A DNA stretch of 14,559 bases from Euryarchaeota archaeon UBA126 (GCA_002497025.1 DAMG01000074.1:1-14559); one strand, 5' to 3'; counted from the first letter of the stretch, positions 1 to 7,625 are shown. Numbers and translations: made by a program. The notes: generated by a model from the letters alone, not told the origin.

Positions 1-756
1 CTCGATCCAAATGATGGCTGGCGAATCGACCTTGAAGACATCAAAGCCAAGATGGATGATAGTGTGCGTCTCTTAGTACTCATAAACCCAAATAACCCTA
101 CTGGAAATGTCCTAACTTCTTCTGAAATAGATACATTGCTAGAAATCACCCAAAAATATCCTAATTGTACAATCGTTGCTGATGAAATATACGATGCACT
201 TGACTTCACAGGTCAACTTTGCTCAATAGCCTCAAGGTCGAAAACGTCACCAGTTATCGTTCTAAATGGAGTTTCTAAGGTGTACTTTGCTCCGGGTTGG
301 CGCATCGGCTACATGGCTTGGCATGATCCTGATGGTCGCCTTAAATTGGTTCGAGATGGAGTTGAGAGACTATTGAGAAGCCGCTTGTGCGCTTCTACCC
401 CTGCTCAATACGGGTATTTGGCGGGATTAATTGATGAACACGATTGGTTAGAAGGCTATCGTTCCCTAGTAAAACAAAGACTGGATTATTGTATAACTAG
501 AATTGCAGAAATAGACGGTTTAGAATGCGAAGCGCCAGGAGGCGCGTTCTACCTCTTTGTTAGGATAACAGACGATTCTATCACTTCCGACAAGCAATGG
601 GTTCTAGACCTCCTTCATCAACAACATGTATTGGTCGTACATGGCTCTGGATTCTCTCCAGAATTTGGTTCTGGGCATTTTCGGATGGTATGTTTACCCC
701 CTGTTGAAGTATTATCAATAGCCTTCGACCGAATTGATAAATTCATCAACGGATGA
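1..756 (+). CDS. Alanine/aspartate-type aminotransferase, class I fold (AlaA-like), 5' end outside window
   Basis: This is the C-terminal two thirds of a PLP-dependent fold-type I aminotransferase, which would move an amino group between an amino acid such as alanine or glutamate and a 2-oxo acid in the cytoplasm. The frame is open from base 1 without a start, so the gene begins upstream; the ATG at 52 is internal. Visible motifs are NPNNPTG, the ADEIYD segment with the PLP-contacting Asp and Tyr, and VSKVY, whose Lys (codon 277-279) should be the Schiff-base lysine. PGWRIGY, PGGAFYLF and a C-terminal HFRMV, whose Arg would bind the substrate carboxylate, follow. The stretches LCASTPAQ and VLDLLHQQHVLVVHG resemble E. 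coli AlaA more than classical AspC, so alanine transaminase is my preferred reading. Exact substrate is inferred. The next gene starts 4 bases after the stop, suggesting co-transcription. Confidence 0.9.
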   Translation, partial: LDPNDGWRIDLEDIKAKMDDSVRLLVLINPNNPTGNVLTSSEIDTLLEITQKYPNCTIVADEIYDALDFTGQLCSIASRSKTSPVIVLNGVSKVYFAPGWRIGYMAWHDPDGRLKLVRDGVERLLRSRLCASTPAQYGYLAGLIDEHDWLEGYRSLVKQRLDYCITRIAEIDGLECEAPGGAFYLFVRITDDSITSDKQWVLDLLHQQHVLVVHGSGFSPEFGSGHFRMVCLPPVEVLSIAFDRIDKFING

Positions 757-760
757 TAGC

Positions 761-1867
761 ATGGGGTTGTTTGATTTCTTTAATCGAGAAAAACCTCCGT
801 CTGACCCTAAAGATAGGCTAAAACAACGATGGTTGTACCTTTCTGATGGTTTGATAAAGGATAATAATTCAGAAAAAGTAAATCATTATGTTGCTAGATT
901 TTCTACAAATGTTTTCGAAACTTGGTTCTTGGGTTTAGAGCAAAGGCTAGGTCAGAGTTTAGGTCGTAGATTAGCCCATGCAGCTTTAGAACATCAAGAA
1001 TATTTCTTGAATAATTCTAGCGCTACATCACCATCGAATAGAGACCTAAAATCTTGGTCATACAATCGTCTAGACTGGCAAACACGGGGCCTGGGGGGGT
1101 ATAGTAAATTAGACGACGAGGAAGAGGTTAGATTGCTTATTGAACATCCAGCTTCCGCCCCGATATGCTCAGGCTTACTGACTTCAGCATGGGAAAAGGC
1201 AACTAGGAAGCGTCATCGTTTTGTTTGGTCCCAGAGTTCTAAAGAAGGCCTAATTTTGACATTGAACTTAGACCATAAGGAATTACCAAATCCTTTCCAG
1301 CAAATACCAGTATGGCCAAATTCAGATAATGATTCTGTAAATAACGATTTGACCGAAGAATCTTGGGAAGATCTTAGGGTGGAATCTCTTGGGATTTGGT
1401 CCATAATGAATGAAAGAAAAATGATAGTCCACAGAGACCTTATATTACGATTCGAAGAGTTCTGTCTGCCATACATAACTTCCATTGAATCTGGAAGGCA
1501 AGATATAGAATGGCCGCTTGAAGATAGTCAGCGGCGGCTATGGTGGACAGCCGCGGCGGATTCAATGAGGGAATCGCATTTTGATTCAGGTTTGCATATC
1601 CTAGTGTCAAGACCCGAAGATTGGATTGGAATAGGGCGTAGACATCTGTCGATGAACGGCCTAGGAAGTGTTCAATCTGCAGAGGCATTTGATTCTCATG
1701 GTGGTATAAAAATCAGCCTAGAAAACACATTCCATCCAGCCCTTTCAGGAGGTGTGTTGTTGGCTTGTTGGGAACGTGCTCATGGAAGACGTGGAAAACT
1801 AAAGTGTAGTTTTAACAGCGACTCAGTAATATTGTTTTTATCCTCCTCGGTTGAAATTGCAAACTAA
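761..1867 (+). CDS. Hypothetical protein with internal tandem domain duplication
   Basis: I do not recognise this 368-aa protein. An in-frame ATG also exists at 734 inside the aminotransferase gene, but the ATG at 761, 4 bases after that gene's stop, gives an N-terminus MGLFDFF that looks like a true start. No signal peptide or membrane helix is evident, so it is probably cytoplasmic. The protein seems built from two diverged copies of one domain: about residues 65-170 and 255-362. Both contain RRL followed by an Ala-rich stretch, then a Trp-containing segment, GLG (110-112 and 300-302), an LxE turn, SG with Leu-Leu, WE-x-A (WEKA 144-147, WERA 337-340), basic residues and a Leu-rich beta strand. 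A weak resemblance to V4R-like ligand-binding domains was considered but is unproven. It is probably co-transcribed with the aminotransferase upstream. Confidence 0.75.
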   Translation: MGLFDFFNREKPPSDPKDRLKQRWLYLSDGLIKDNNSEKVNHYVARFSTNVFETWFLGLEQRLGQSLGRRLAHAALEHQEYFLNNSSATSPSNRDLKSWSYNRLDWQTRGLGGYSKLDDEEEVRLLIEHPASAPICSGLLTSAWEKATRKRHRFVWSQSSKEGLILTLNLDHKELPNPFQQIPVWPNSDNDSVNNDLTEESWEDLRVESLGIWSIMNERKMIVHRDLILRFEEFCLPYITSIESGRQDIEWPLEDSQRRLWWTAAADSMRESHFDSGLHILVSRPEDWIGIGRRHLSMNGLGSVQSAEAFDSHGGIKISLENTFHPALSGGVLLACWERAHGRRGKLKCSFNSDSVILFLSSSVEIAN

Positions 1868-1892
1868 TGTTTGAGATGCGTTATCGCTGAAA

Positions 1893-1900
1893 CATTATAT
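1893..1900 (+). promoter_or_regulatory. TATA-like box upstream of TSP3 protein gene
   Basis: CATTATAT lies in the 73-base gap between the 368-aa gene and the GTG start at 1941. In archaea transcription usually begins about 25 bases downstream of the box, here near 1920, which would leave a leader of about 20 bases. This is a consensus match by eye only. Confidence 0.4.
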
Positions 1901-1903
1901 CCA

Positions 1904-1915
1904 TGACTTAAGTCA
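1904..1915. promoter_or_regulatory. Perfect 12-bp palindrome, candidate operator
   Basis: TGACTTAAGTCA is its own reverse complement and sits between the TATA-like box and the presumed transcription start of the TSP3 gene, where an archaeal repressor would block initiation. A 12-bp palindrome is expected a few times by chance in a window this size, so position is the main support. Confidence 0.3.
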
Positions 1916-1921
1916 ACAGGG

Positions 1922-1939
1922 CAACCCCGTTAGGGGTTG
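1922..1939 (+). promoter_or_regulatory. Hairpin immediately before GTG start of TSP3 gene
   Basis: CAACCCC (1922-1928) pairs perfectly with GGGGTTG (1933-1939) across a GTTA loop, ending one base before the GTG start at 1941. Folded in the mRNA it would occupy the ribosome-loading region, so it may limit translation of the very large surface protein. No good Shine-Dalgarno sequence is visible here. Confidence 0.4.
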
Positions 1940-1940
1940 G

Positions 1941-4900
1941 GTGAATATTTTGGCTTTGAATCACAATCAATACGCAGTCGCGGCCGTTGCCGTGACCCTA
2001 TGTTTAGCAGGGTTTTACACGATTATTGATGCAGGGCTATCGACCACTGAATCTGGTGGATTCGACTCCGCAGGTTCGGATGTCATAATCACCGATGATG
2101 AAGTTCAGCAGCCAGGTAGGGACTCCGATGGTGACGGCCTTCCAGATAGAATGGAACAGACTCTATACGGCACGGATGATAATAATCCTGACACGGATGG
2201 TGACGGATTAGAAGACGGGTGGGAAGTTGCAAATGGACTGGACCCGTTGGATAGTGGAGAACCCGAAGATCAAGAAATCGAAAACACGAATGCAGATGGA
2301 GAGGATGCTGGAGAACAAAACGAAACCTTCCCTGACCCTGACAATGGTCCTTACGGAGACCCAGACCGTGATGGCCTGACTAATGAACAGGAAGCCGCCA
2401 TTGGAACTAATCCTACTGCAAGCGATAGTGACGGTGACGGTCTTAATGACCGCTGGGAATCGCTCTATACCGAAACAGTACAAACTCCCCAAGGGTCTGT
2501 GACTTTACTAGACCCACTTAATCCAAACTGGGGATGCCCTTTGCTTACTCCTCAAGTTGAGGCTGAAATGAAAATAATCATTGGAACCAGTACATGGAAT
2601 TCACTTCCTGTGGGTCCAAACGGGGATCATTCTTGTGATTCTGTTCTAGACATCGACAAGCAAGGTCCTGATTCTCTACCGAATTATCTTGAGGAAATTT
2701 ACGACACAAACCCACTTGAAGAAGACAGTGATGGTGATTTAATTCCTGATAGAATAGAGGTCGGTTATGGTTCTCAAGAATTACAAGTTCACTGTGGTGT
2801 GCCTCAATTCGGGACAATTCGCTTAGATGCTCCATACACTGAATTAATGAGTGGAATAGGAGATTTATCTTGGTTTAACGAAGACATGGATGGCGATGGC
2901 CGCCTAAATGGACCAGGTGATTGGGATACCGATGGCGATGGGATGCCTGATGGGTTCGAGTATTGCTACAACTCTTTGTTAAACCCTGCAAATTCCACCG
3001 ACGCTTATGGCGACGGTGATGAAGACGGCTTGAACAATGTCGAAGAATATGAGGTGGCATACACTTGGGGGGCTGTCAATTTCACTAGCCCATTAATCGC
3101 GGATACCGATCAGGATGGGATGCCTGACGGCTGGGAGTATCATAGTGGCATTCACCCTAATGATGGCAGCAATGCCGAGGAAGACCCTGATTTCGATGGC
3201 TACGATGCCGATGGAGATGGAGCTATTCGTTACACTGATTTGGTAGGGATATCCACTGTACACAACATAGTTGTTGAGATTGGAGACTTCGTACAAGTCA
3301 ACAGAACCATACTGTGGGTTAGGACAGTCCAGGACAGCCAATATGTCAACATCCCAGTGAAAACGCCGACAGAAGGATACGTCTACGCAATCAATGTAGA
3401 AGTAGGCCAAGAAGTTACCAGCCGGCTACAAGATCTAGCAATCGTAGTTGAAGACCACGAGAGATTTACCAACCTTGACGAATATAACGCTAGAGATAGA
3501 GACGGTGATGGGATAATCGATGGCCGCTCTACTGATCCTCTTGTCCAAGACACAGACAATGATGGGCTAATCGATGGCATCGAGGTAATCGGCTGGACTA
3601 TCAGAGTAGTCGAGGTTGGTGTTCGAGATGTCCTCGTTCGTTCAGACCCCGGTGTTTATGATACTGATAGAGATGGTTTGTCTGACGCCACAGAATATTA
3701 CGAAACTTTCACTAACGCTACAGATAGGGATACCGATAGCGATGGATTAGAAGACTTCACTGAGGCAGTTGACGGATTTATTTGGAATGGTTCGGTTTAC
3801 TTCACTAATGCTTCAATGTTTGACACCGACAACGATGGATTGAATGACGGAGAAGAGGTAATTGATGGCCTAGATCAGTATATCACTCATGCAAACAATG
3901 CAGATACTGATAATGATGGGCTTTCAGATGGCGGAGAAGTTCTCTACATTCCTCGACCTTGGCAATCTGCAACTAATCCTTTGGACAACGATACGGATGA
4001 TGACGGACAACCAGATGGTTGGGAGATGCAGGTATTTTCTGTTCAGCATAATACAAATTCCCACAGTCTCTGGATATCCACCCAGAATTGGTTACCTATT
4101 GGTTGTACAAGTATGGTAGAATGCGGACTTGGTCCTGGTGGGTGGGTTTGGGACAGTTATCTCAAGGGTTTCCAAACATCCGGAGATCGTAATGGTGATG
4201 GTATTCTTGACCCGAAGTATTTCATCCATGAAATGAATTTGACAGGATTTACAATTCCAAGTGATGGAAGATGGGCTCTCGATCCGTCTTTTGGCTCGAT
4301 GCCCGACTCAAATTTTGATATTGATAATGATACCCTTCTCAACGCTTTAGAAGCTCCAGATAGGTGGGACACTAATCCTGTTGACGATGACACAGATGGA
4401 GATTTACTGGCTGATGGTTGGGAAGTATCTGCATCCGAGAGAGCAATCAGTCTAGGTTTAGTCGACAATAACACGCTTGATGCTCTCGGTGCAAGAGGAC
4501 CAATGGATCCAAGAATGCCGGATTCAGACTTAGACGGTATTGATGACGGTTCGGAAGATTTCGATGATGATGGTCTGAATCGGTCCCACTTACTAAATCG
4601 ATATTGCCCGGGTTGGGACAATCCACAGAATGCTGAATGTCACATTGACCCGACTACTGATAAGGGCGAACGTTTCTATGACGATTTGGAGAATTATACA
4701 AATTACGAAGAATTCCAAAATAAGACCGACCCCGTATTATCAGATACCGATGGTGATGGATGGGCTGATGGATCAGAGGTATATCATCAAGATCATGACA
4801 ATGATGGAATGTGGTCTGGATGGGAATTTTACTTTGATTTCGACCCATTTGATGCAGCAGATGCATTTGTTGATTCCGATGGTGATGGGTACAATAACAG

Positions 4901-4979
4901 GTGTGAAAATAAATGGAATACCAATCCAAAAGACCCTACTAGCTTCCCCAGCCAAGGAGAATTATGTACAAACGACTAG
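1941..4979 (+). CDS. Large surface protein with thrombospondin type 3-like calcium-binding repeats
   Basis: This 1012-aa protein is probably exported: a hydrophobic segment at residues 11-29 near the N-terminus acts as signal peptide or membrane anchor. From about residue 60 to 990 it carries roughly 23 acidic repeats of the form DxDxDGLxDxxE, such as DSDGDGLPD and DTDNDGLSD, often with a following GWE or GIE. These are the calcium-binding loops of TSP3-like repeats, so the protein should be a long, rod-like, Ca2+-stabilised structure at the cell surface. Residues 172-260 and 277-315 are non-repeat insertions with paired cysteines. Residues 443-504 look like a barrel-sandwich (lipoyl-like) domain, unusual in this setting. 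A few cysteines near the C-terminus (CENKW, ELCTND) may form a disulfide. No C-terminal anchor or sorting motif is seen. The start is GTG. Ligand and role (adhesion, prey or particle binding, surface coat) are unknown. Confidence 0.9.
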   Translation: MNILALNHNQYAVAAVAVTLCLAGFYTIIDAGLSTTESGGFDSAGSDVIITDDEVQQPGRDSDGDGLPDRMEQTLYGTDDNNPDTDGDGLEDGWEVANGLDPLDSGEPEDQEIENTNADGEDAGEQNETFPDPDNGPYGDPDRDGLTNEQEAAIGTNPTASDSDGDGLNDRWESLYTETVQTPQGSVTLLDPLNPNWGCPLLTPQVEAEMKIIIGTSTWNSLPVGPNGDHSCDSVLDIDKQGPDSLPNYLEEIYDTNPLEEDSDGDLIPDRIEVGYGSQELQVHCGVPQFGTIRLDAPYTELMSGIGDLSWFNEDMDGDGRLNGPGDWDTDGDGMPDGFEYCYNSLLNPANSTDAYGDGDEDGLNNVEEYEVAYTWGAVNFTSPLIADTDQDGMPDGWEYHSGIHPNDGSNAEEDPDFDGYDADGDGAIRYTDLVGISTVHNIVVEIGDFVQVNRTILWVRTVQDSQYVNIPVKTPTEGYVYAINVEVGQEVTSRLQDLAIVVEDHERFTNLDEYNARDRDGDGIIDGRSTDPLVQDTDNDGLIDGIEVIGWTIRVVEVGVRDVLVRSDPGVYDTDRDGLSDATEYYETFTNATDRDTDSDGLEDFTEAVDGFIWNGSVYFTNASMFDTDNDGLNDGEEVIDGLDQYITHANNADTDNDGLSDGGEVLYIPRPWQSATNPLDNDTDDDGQPDGWEMQVFSVQHNTNSHSLWISTQNWLPIGCTSMVECGLGPGGWVWDSYLKGFQTSGDRNGDGILDPKYFIHEMNLTGFTIPSDGRWALDPSFGSMPDSNFDIDNDTLLNALEAPDRWDTNPVDDDTDGDLLADGWEVSASERAISLGLVDNNTLDALGARGPMDPRMPDSDLDGIDDGSEDFDDDGLNRSHLLNRYCPGWDNPQNAECHIDPTTDKGERFYDDLENYTNYEEFQNKTDPVLSDTDGDGWADGSEVYHQDHDNDGMWSGWEFYFDFDPFDAADAFVDSDGDGYNNRCENKWNTNPKDPTSFPSQGELCTND

Positions 4980-5035
4980 TTTGCTTACCCTTAGGTTTCA
5001 TCACATAATGCTCTCTCCGAGGTTTTGGTGAGAAT

Positions 5036-5509
5036 ATGTCTTGGTGGATAATGCCAACTACTGCAGATATTGGATTTCGTGTATTCTCCGATAGTCCAAT
5101 AGGCATACTTAGAGAATCAGCTCTTGCATTACAGGGCATACAACTTTCCGATAGAGGGATGGAATATCTAGACGGACACATACGCCACGTCGCGGAATGG
5201 AGTATACCGTTTGGTAGTTCAGATATTGAAAGAACTCTCGTCAGGTGGTTAGAAGAAGTTCTATTCAATTCCTATGTTGAAGATAAATGGCTGGTAGAAT
5301 CAGAATTTTCACTTGACGAAGATTATCTCAGAGCACAAGTTTTGTGGGTTGATTCTAGAGATGTAGAGCTAGAAATAGAAGTCAAGGCAGTGACTCTTCA
5401 CGACCTTGTTGTGAGGCAAGTAGCTATGGGTGAGGTAGTCGATGGAGTTGAGGGAGTCCCCTCTTTTGAAGGGCCTGGCTGGATGGCACAAGTAGTATTG
5501 GACATTTGA
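5036..5509 (+). CDS. Archease
   Basis: This 157-aa protein matches archease, the small cofactor that helps the RNA ligase RtcB to guanylate and turn over during tRNA splicing and RNA repair. Diagnostic features are the N-terminal TADIGFRV (residues 9-16) with its conserved Asp, the central LVRWLEEVLF helix (68-77), the VKAVTLHDL segment (116-124) and the GWMAQVVLDI C-terminus with a conserved Asp. The residue before TADIG is Thr where many archeases have His. Length fits the family (about 140-160 aa). GGTGAG a few bases upstream supports the ATG at 5036. RtcB itself is not in this window. The gene lies 56 bases after the TSP3 gene on the same strand and converges on the permease with a 5-base gap. 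Confidence 0.88.
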   Translation: MSWWIMPTTADIGFRVFSDSPIGILRESALALQGIQLSDRGMEYLDGHIRHVAEWSIPFGSSDIERTLVRWLEEVLFNSYVEDKWLVESEFSLDEDYLRAQVLWVDSRDVELEIEVKAVTLHDLVVRQVAMGEVVDGVEGVPSFEGPGWMAQVVLDI

Positions 5510-5514
5510 AGGAA

Positions 5515-6246
5515 TCAATTAGTTGCTTCCCAGATATAGAATACCCCACTGGTGATGATTCCGATCATTACACCATTGTGAATCCATGCGGATTTCAAAG
5601 ACTTCAACCATTTCTTTCCGACCCTAACTCCGATAATTGCCGAGACGACTAGAACTAGGGTGATTTGTACGTGAGATAGAATTTCATCTGGCTTAAAATA
5701 AAGATAAACAGGAATTCGTGAAAGGTCTACGCATAGAGCGAGAATACTCGCAGTCGCAGCATAGGCCATCTTGTCTGGTAGTCTACGAGTTAGGAACATA
5801 GCCCGTAGAGCACCTTGATGACCTGATAAACCACCCATAAACCCAGAACCAAACCCACCGATTCGGTCATTTGCTTCTGGTATTCTATATCCAGTCCAAT
5901 TTTCTGATAATGTCAGAATTGGTAGAATAATCAAGAATAATCCAATGATTACCAATAAGGGGTCTTGAGGTACTTCATTTTGAAGAATAGCACCCAATAT
6001 CGCGCCAATTACTAACCAAACACCATAATGTCGGAAAGCGGTAAGGTCTACCGAATCCCACATACTCCAGCATTTTGCGGCGTTGTGTGCTCCATGGACT
6101 ACTGCAACTACTGCCACAGCTTCATGTGGCGACATTAGAAGCAATGCAAATGGAGTTAGCATTGTAGATAGTCCAAAACCTGCAGGCACTGTTAATGCAG
6201 CAGCAAAGAACGCTCCTAATGCAGCGATTACGAGAATTTCTTCCAT
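5515..6246 (-). CDS. TauE/SafE family membrane permease
   Basis: This 243-aa integral membrane protein belongs to the TauE/SafE (COG0730) family, whose members are thought to export sulfite, sulfonates or other organic anions; the substrate here cannot be told. It has two homologous halves, each starting with a Gly-rich re-entrant motif: VPAGFGLSTML (residues 20-30) and GGLSGHQGALRAM (138-150). Hydrophobic helices lie near 3-19, 28-53, 75-90, 97-114, 160-180, 192-208 and 223-240. A TTG codon at 6264 would extend it by six residues, but the ATG at 6246 has a GAGGG Shine-Dalgarno-like sequence 5 bases upstream and a more typical N-terminus. It follows the GMP reductase gene on the same strand after 63 bases that contain a T-run, so it may be transcribed separately. 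Confidence 0.85.
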   Translation of the reverse strand: MEEILVIAALGAFFAAALTVPAGFGLSTMLTPFALLLMSPHEAVAVVAVVHGAHNAAKCWSMWDSVDLTAFRHYGVWLVIGAILGAILQNEVPQDPLLVIIGLFLIILPILTLSENWTGYRIPEANDRIGGFGSGFMGGLSGHQGALRAMFLTRRLPDKMAYAATASILALCVDLSRIPVYLYFKPDEILSHVQITLVLVVSAIIGVRVGKKWLKSLKSAWIHNGVMIGIITSGVFYIWEATN

Positions 6247-6286
6247 ATACTCCCTCGTTATCAATCGAGAATTTAGGTATTTTCCA

Positions 6287-6295
6287 AATAAAAAA
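6287..6295 (-). terminator. Oligo-T terminator downstream of GMP reductase gene
   Basis: On the - strand the gap between the guaC stop and the permease start contains TTTTTTATTT-like sequence about 15-24 bases after the stop. Runs of five or more T are the usual intrinsic termination signal in archaea. It could also be part of an AT-rich promoter for the permease. Confidence 0.4.
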
Positions 6296-6309
6296 TCGTT
6301 AGGTATTGA

Positions 6310-7392
6310 TTATTCTTCAACATTAAATCTCTGATAAACCTCATTCGTAGTTTGAGTTACTCGAATGAAGGTTGTACATTTTGGTAAGTCTTTGATTCGA
6401 CGAGCACCTACATATGAACACGCAGAGCGAACTCCTCCAAGTATCGCTTGTACAGTAATTTCTAGAGGCCCACGGTATGGAACTCGAACCTCCTTACCTT
6501 CTGGGGCTCGATGCTTGGCAACCTCTCCATAGTGAGTTTCCATCGCCTTTGCACTAGACATTCCGTAGAATGACTTGTACTGTTTCCCATTGTCAGCCGT
6601 GACAAGTTCCCCACCTGATTCATCATGTCCGGCAAACATACCTCCAAGCATGACGAAATCAGCACCTGCGGCAAAGGCTTTGGCTACATCACCCGGGCTA
6701 GAACAACCACCGTCAGCCATGACATGGCCGGCCAATCCATGTGCTGCGTCTGCACATTCTGCAATTGCAGAGAGTTGAGGATACCCCACACCTGCTACTT
6801 TGCGAGTTGTGCAGACTGAACCAGGACCAATTCCAACCTTGACAATATCTGCTCCGGCTAGGATTAGCGCTTCAGTCATTTCTCGAGTGGCGACGTTACC
6901 AGCGATAATTATGGAAGATGAAAATTCTTTTCTTACCCTCTTTACAAAATCCAAAAACACTTCACGATACCCATTTGCAACATCGATACAAATTAATTTG
7001 GTTCCTGGATTAGTATCCATTTTGCGCTTTAGTAAATCGAAAGAATTCTCTGTTGACCCACATGTAACGGCGACAAATTCAGGATCTATTCCCCCATCCC
7101 AAGCCTCAGCATACTCTCGGGTAGAGTAGAATTTTTGCATACAGGTCATCATTTGGTGCTTTTGTAATTCTGCAGCTATGGAGAATAATCCCGTAGTATC
7201 CATATTCGCTGCTACAATTGGTACACCAGTCCAGGTTACATCAGAGTGTCGAAATTTAAATTCTCTAACTAAAGTAACGTCGGATCGTGAAACCAGCGTA
7301 CTGCGTTTTGGTCTAATCAATACATCATCAAAAGTTAGCTTCACATCGTGGTCTACACGCATCTGAACCTTACTACTCCAACGAAGGTCCAT
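6310..7392 (-). CDS. guaC: GMP reductase, GuaC type
   Basis: This enzyme reduces GMP to IMP with NADPH, releasing ammonia, and so returns guanine nucleotides to the IMP pool. The protein is very close to E. coli GuaC along its length: KLTFDDVLIRPKRSTL, VPIVAANMDTTG, CIDVANGY, AGNV and ADIVKVGIGPGSVCTTR with the catalytic Cys194. Then come VMADGGCSSPGDVAKAF, FVMLGGMFAGHDESGG, FYGMSS and GGVRSACSYVGA. There are no CBS domains, and the spacing fits GMP reductase rather than IMP dehydrogenase. At 360 aa it is slightly longer than GuaC (about 347). E. coli GuaC aligns from Met11 (codon starting at 7362), and AAGG lies just upstream of that codon, so the shorter start is quite possible. The longer start sits about 30 bases after a TATA-like box and could be nearly leaderless. 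A bacterial-type GuaC is uncommon in archaea, which suggests acquisition by transfer. Confidence 0.93.
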   Translation of the reverse strand: MDLRWSSKVQMRVDHDVKLTFDDVLIRPKRSTLVSRSDVTLVREFKFRHSDVTWTGVPIVAANMDTTGLFSIAAELQKHQMMTCMQKFYSTREYAEAWDGGIDPEFVAVTCGSTENSFDLLKRKMDTNPGTKLICIDVANGYREVFLDFVKRVRKEFSSSIIIAGNVATREMTEALILAGADIVKVGIGPGSVCTTRKVAGVGYPQLSAIAECADAAHGLAGHVMADGGCSSPGDVAKAFAAGADFVMLGGMFAGHDESGGELVTADNGKQYKSFYGMSSAKAMETHYGEVAKHRAPEGKEVRVPYRGPLEITVQAILGGVRSACSYVGARRIKDLPKCTTFIRVTQTTNEVYQRFNVEE

Positions 7393-7420
7393 TTAAGACG
7401 GTTCTGACCGAGTCTATCTG

Positions 7421-7430
7421 GATATAACTT
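7421..7430 (-). promoter_or_regulatory. guaC: TATA-like box for guaC
   Basis: Read on the - strand this is AAGTTATATC, centred about 32 bases before the ATG at 7392 and about 16 bases after the tRNA 3' end. It would place the transcription start a few bases before that ATG. Match judged by eye. Confidence 0.4.
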
Positions 7431-7442
7431 CTAACTTTTTGT

Positions 7443-7520
7443 TGGTGCTCGTGCCGGGATTTGAACCCGGGTCGACGGATCGAGAGTCCGTCATGATGGA
7501 CCGAACTACACTACACGAGC
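7443..7520 (-). tRNA. tRNA-Glu (anticodon CTC), CCA encoded
   Basis: On the - strand the acceptor arm GCTCGTG (7514-7520) pairs with CACGAGC (7447-7453). The anticodon stem ACGGA/TCCGT encloses the loop CTCTCGA, whose anticodon is CTC, reading the GAG glutamate codon. The T arm is CCGGG-TTCAAAT-CCCGG. The D stem is short (three pairs), as is common for tRNA-Glu, and the variable loop is small. The discriminator is A, and CCA is encoded in the DNA at 7443-7445. No intron is present. Confidence 0.95.
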
Positions 7521-7542
7521 GAGTAGTATGACGACTGAGGCT

Positions 7543-7553
7543 CTCTATTTGAA
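7543..7553 (-). promoter_or_regulatory. Weak TATA-like box upstream of tRNA-Glu
   Basis: Read on the - strand, TTCAAATAGAG lies 23-33 bases before the tRNA 5' end, the position expected for an archaeal TATA box. The match is poor, and position is the main argument. Confidence 0.25.
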
Positions 7554-7583
7554 AACGATGGATAGACATTTTTCGCTCACACC

Positions 7584-7604
7584 TTCACTTTCACTTTCAC
7601 TTTC
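7584..7604. repeat. Short tandem repeat, TTCACT hexamer
   Basis: Three perfect copies of TTCACT plus a partial fourth stand between the tRNA and the start of the small gene at 7626, in what should be that gene's promoter or leader. Such a repeat can change length by slippage. The rest of the 105-base gap shows no other clear signal. Confidence 0.7.
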
Positions 7605-7625
7605 CACTCTTCTATCTTTATTGAT

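Noticed and set aside
4157..4621. 154-aa - strand ORF opposite the TSP3 gene
   Set aside because: Ser-rich low-complexity translation of the complement of Asp/Gly repeat codons; the + strand frame has clear family motifs.
2100..4950. Recurrent GATGGTGATGG-like DNA repeats
   Set aside because: They are the coding sequence of the DxDGDG calcium loops, with mixed codons, not an independent DNA repeat.
4630..5031. 133-aa + strand ORF overlapping the end of the TSP3 gene
   Set aside because: It is an out-of-frame reading of the repeat-rich TSP3 coding sequence, rich in Met, Ile and Thr without any recognisable motif, and would run up to the archease start.
6310..7392. IMP dehydrogenase instead of GMP reductase
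   Set aside because: The sequence follows GuaC nearly residue by residue and has no CBS domains or the IMPDH-type flap spacing.
7443..7560. tRNA gene as an integration (att) site
   Set aside because: No duplicated tRNA 3' end and no integrase gene were seen in the window.
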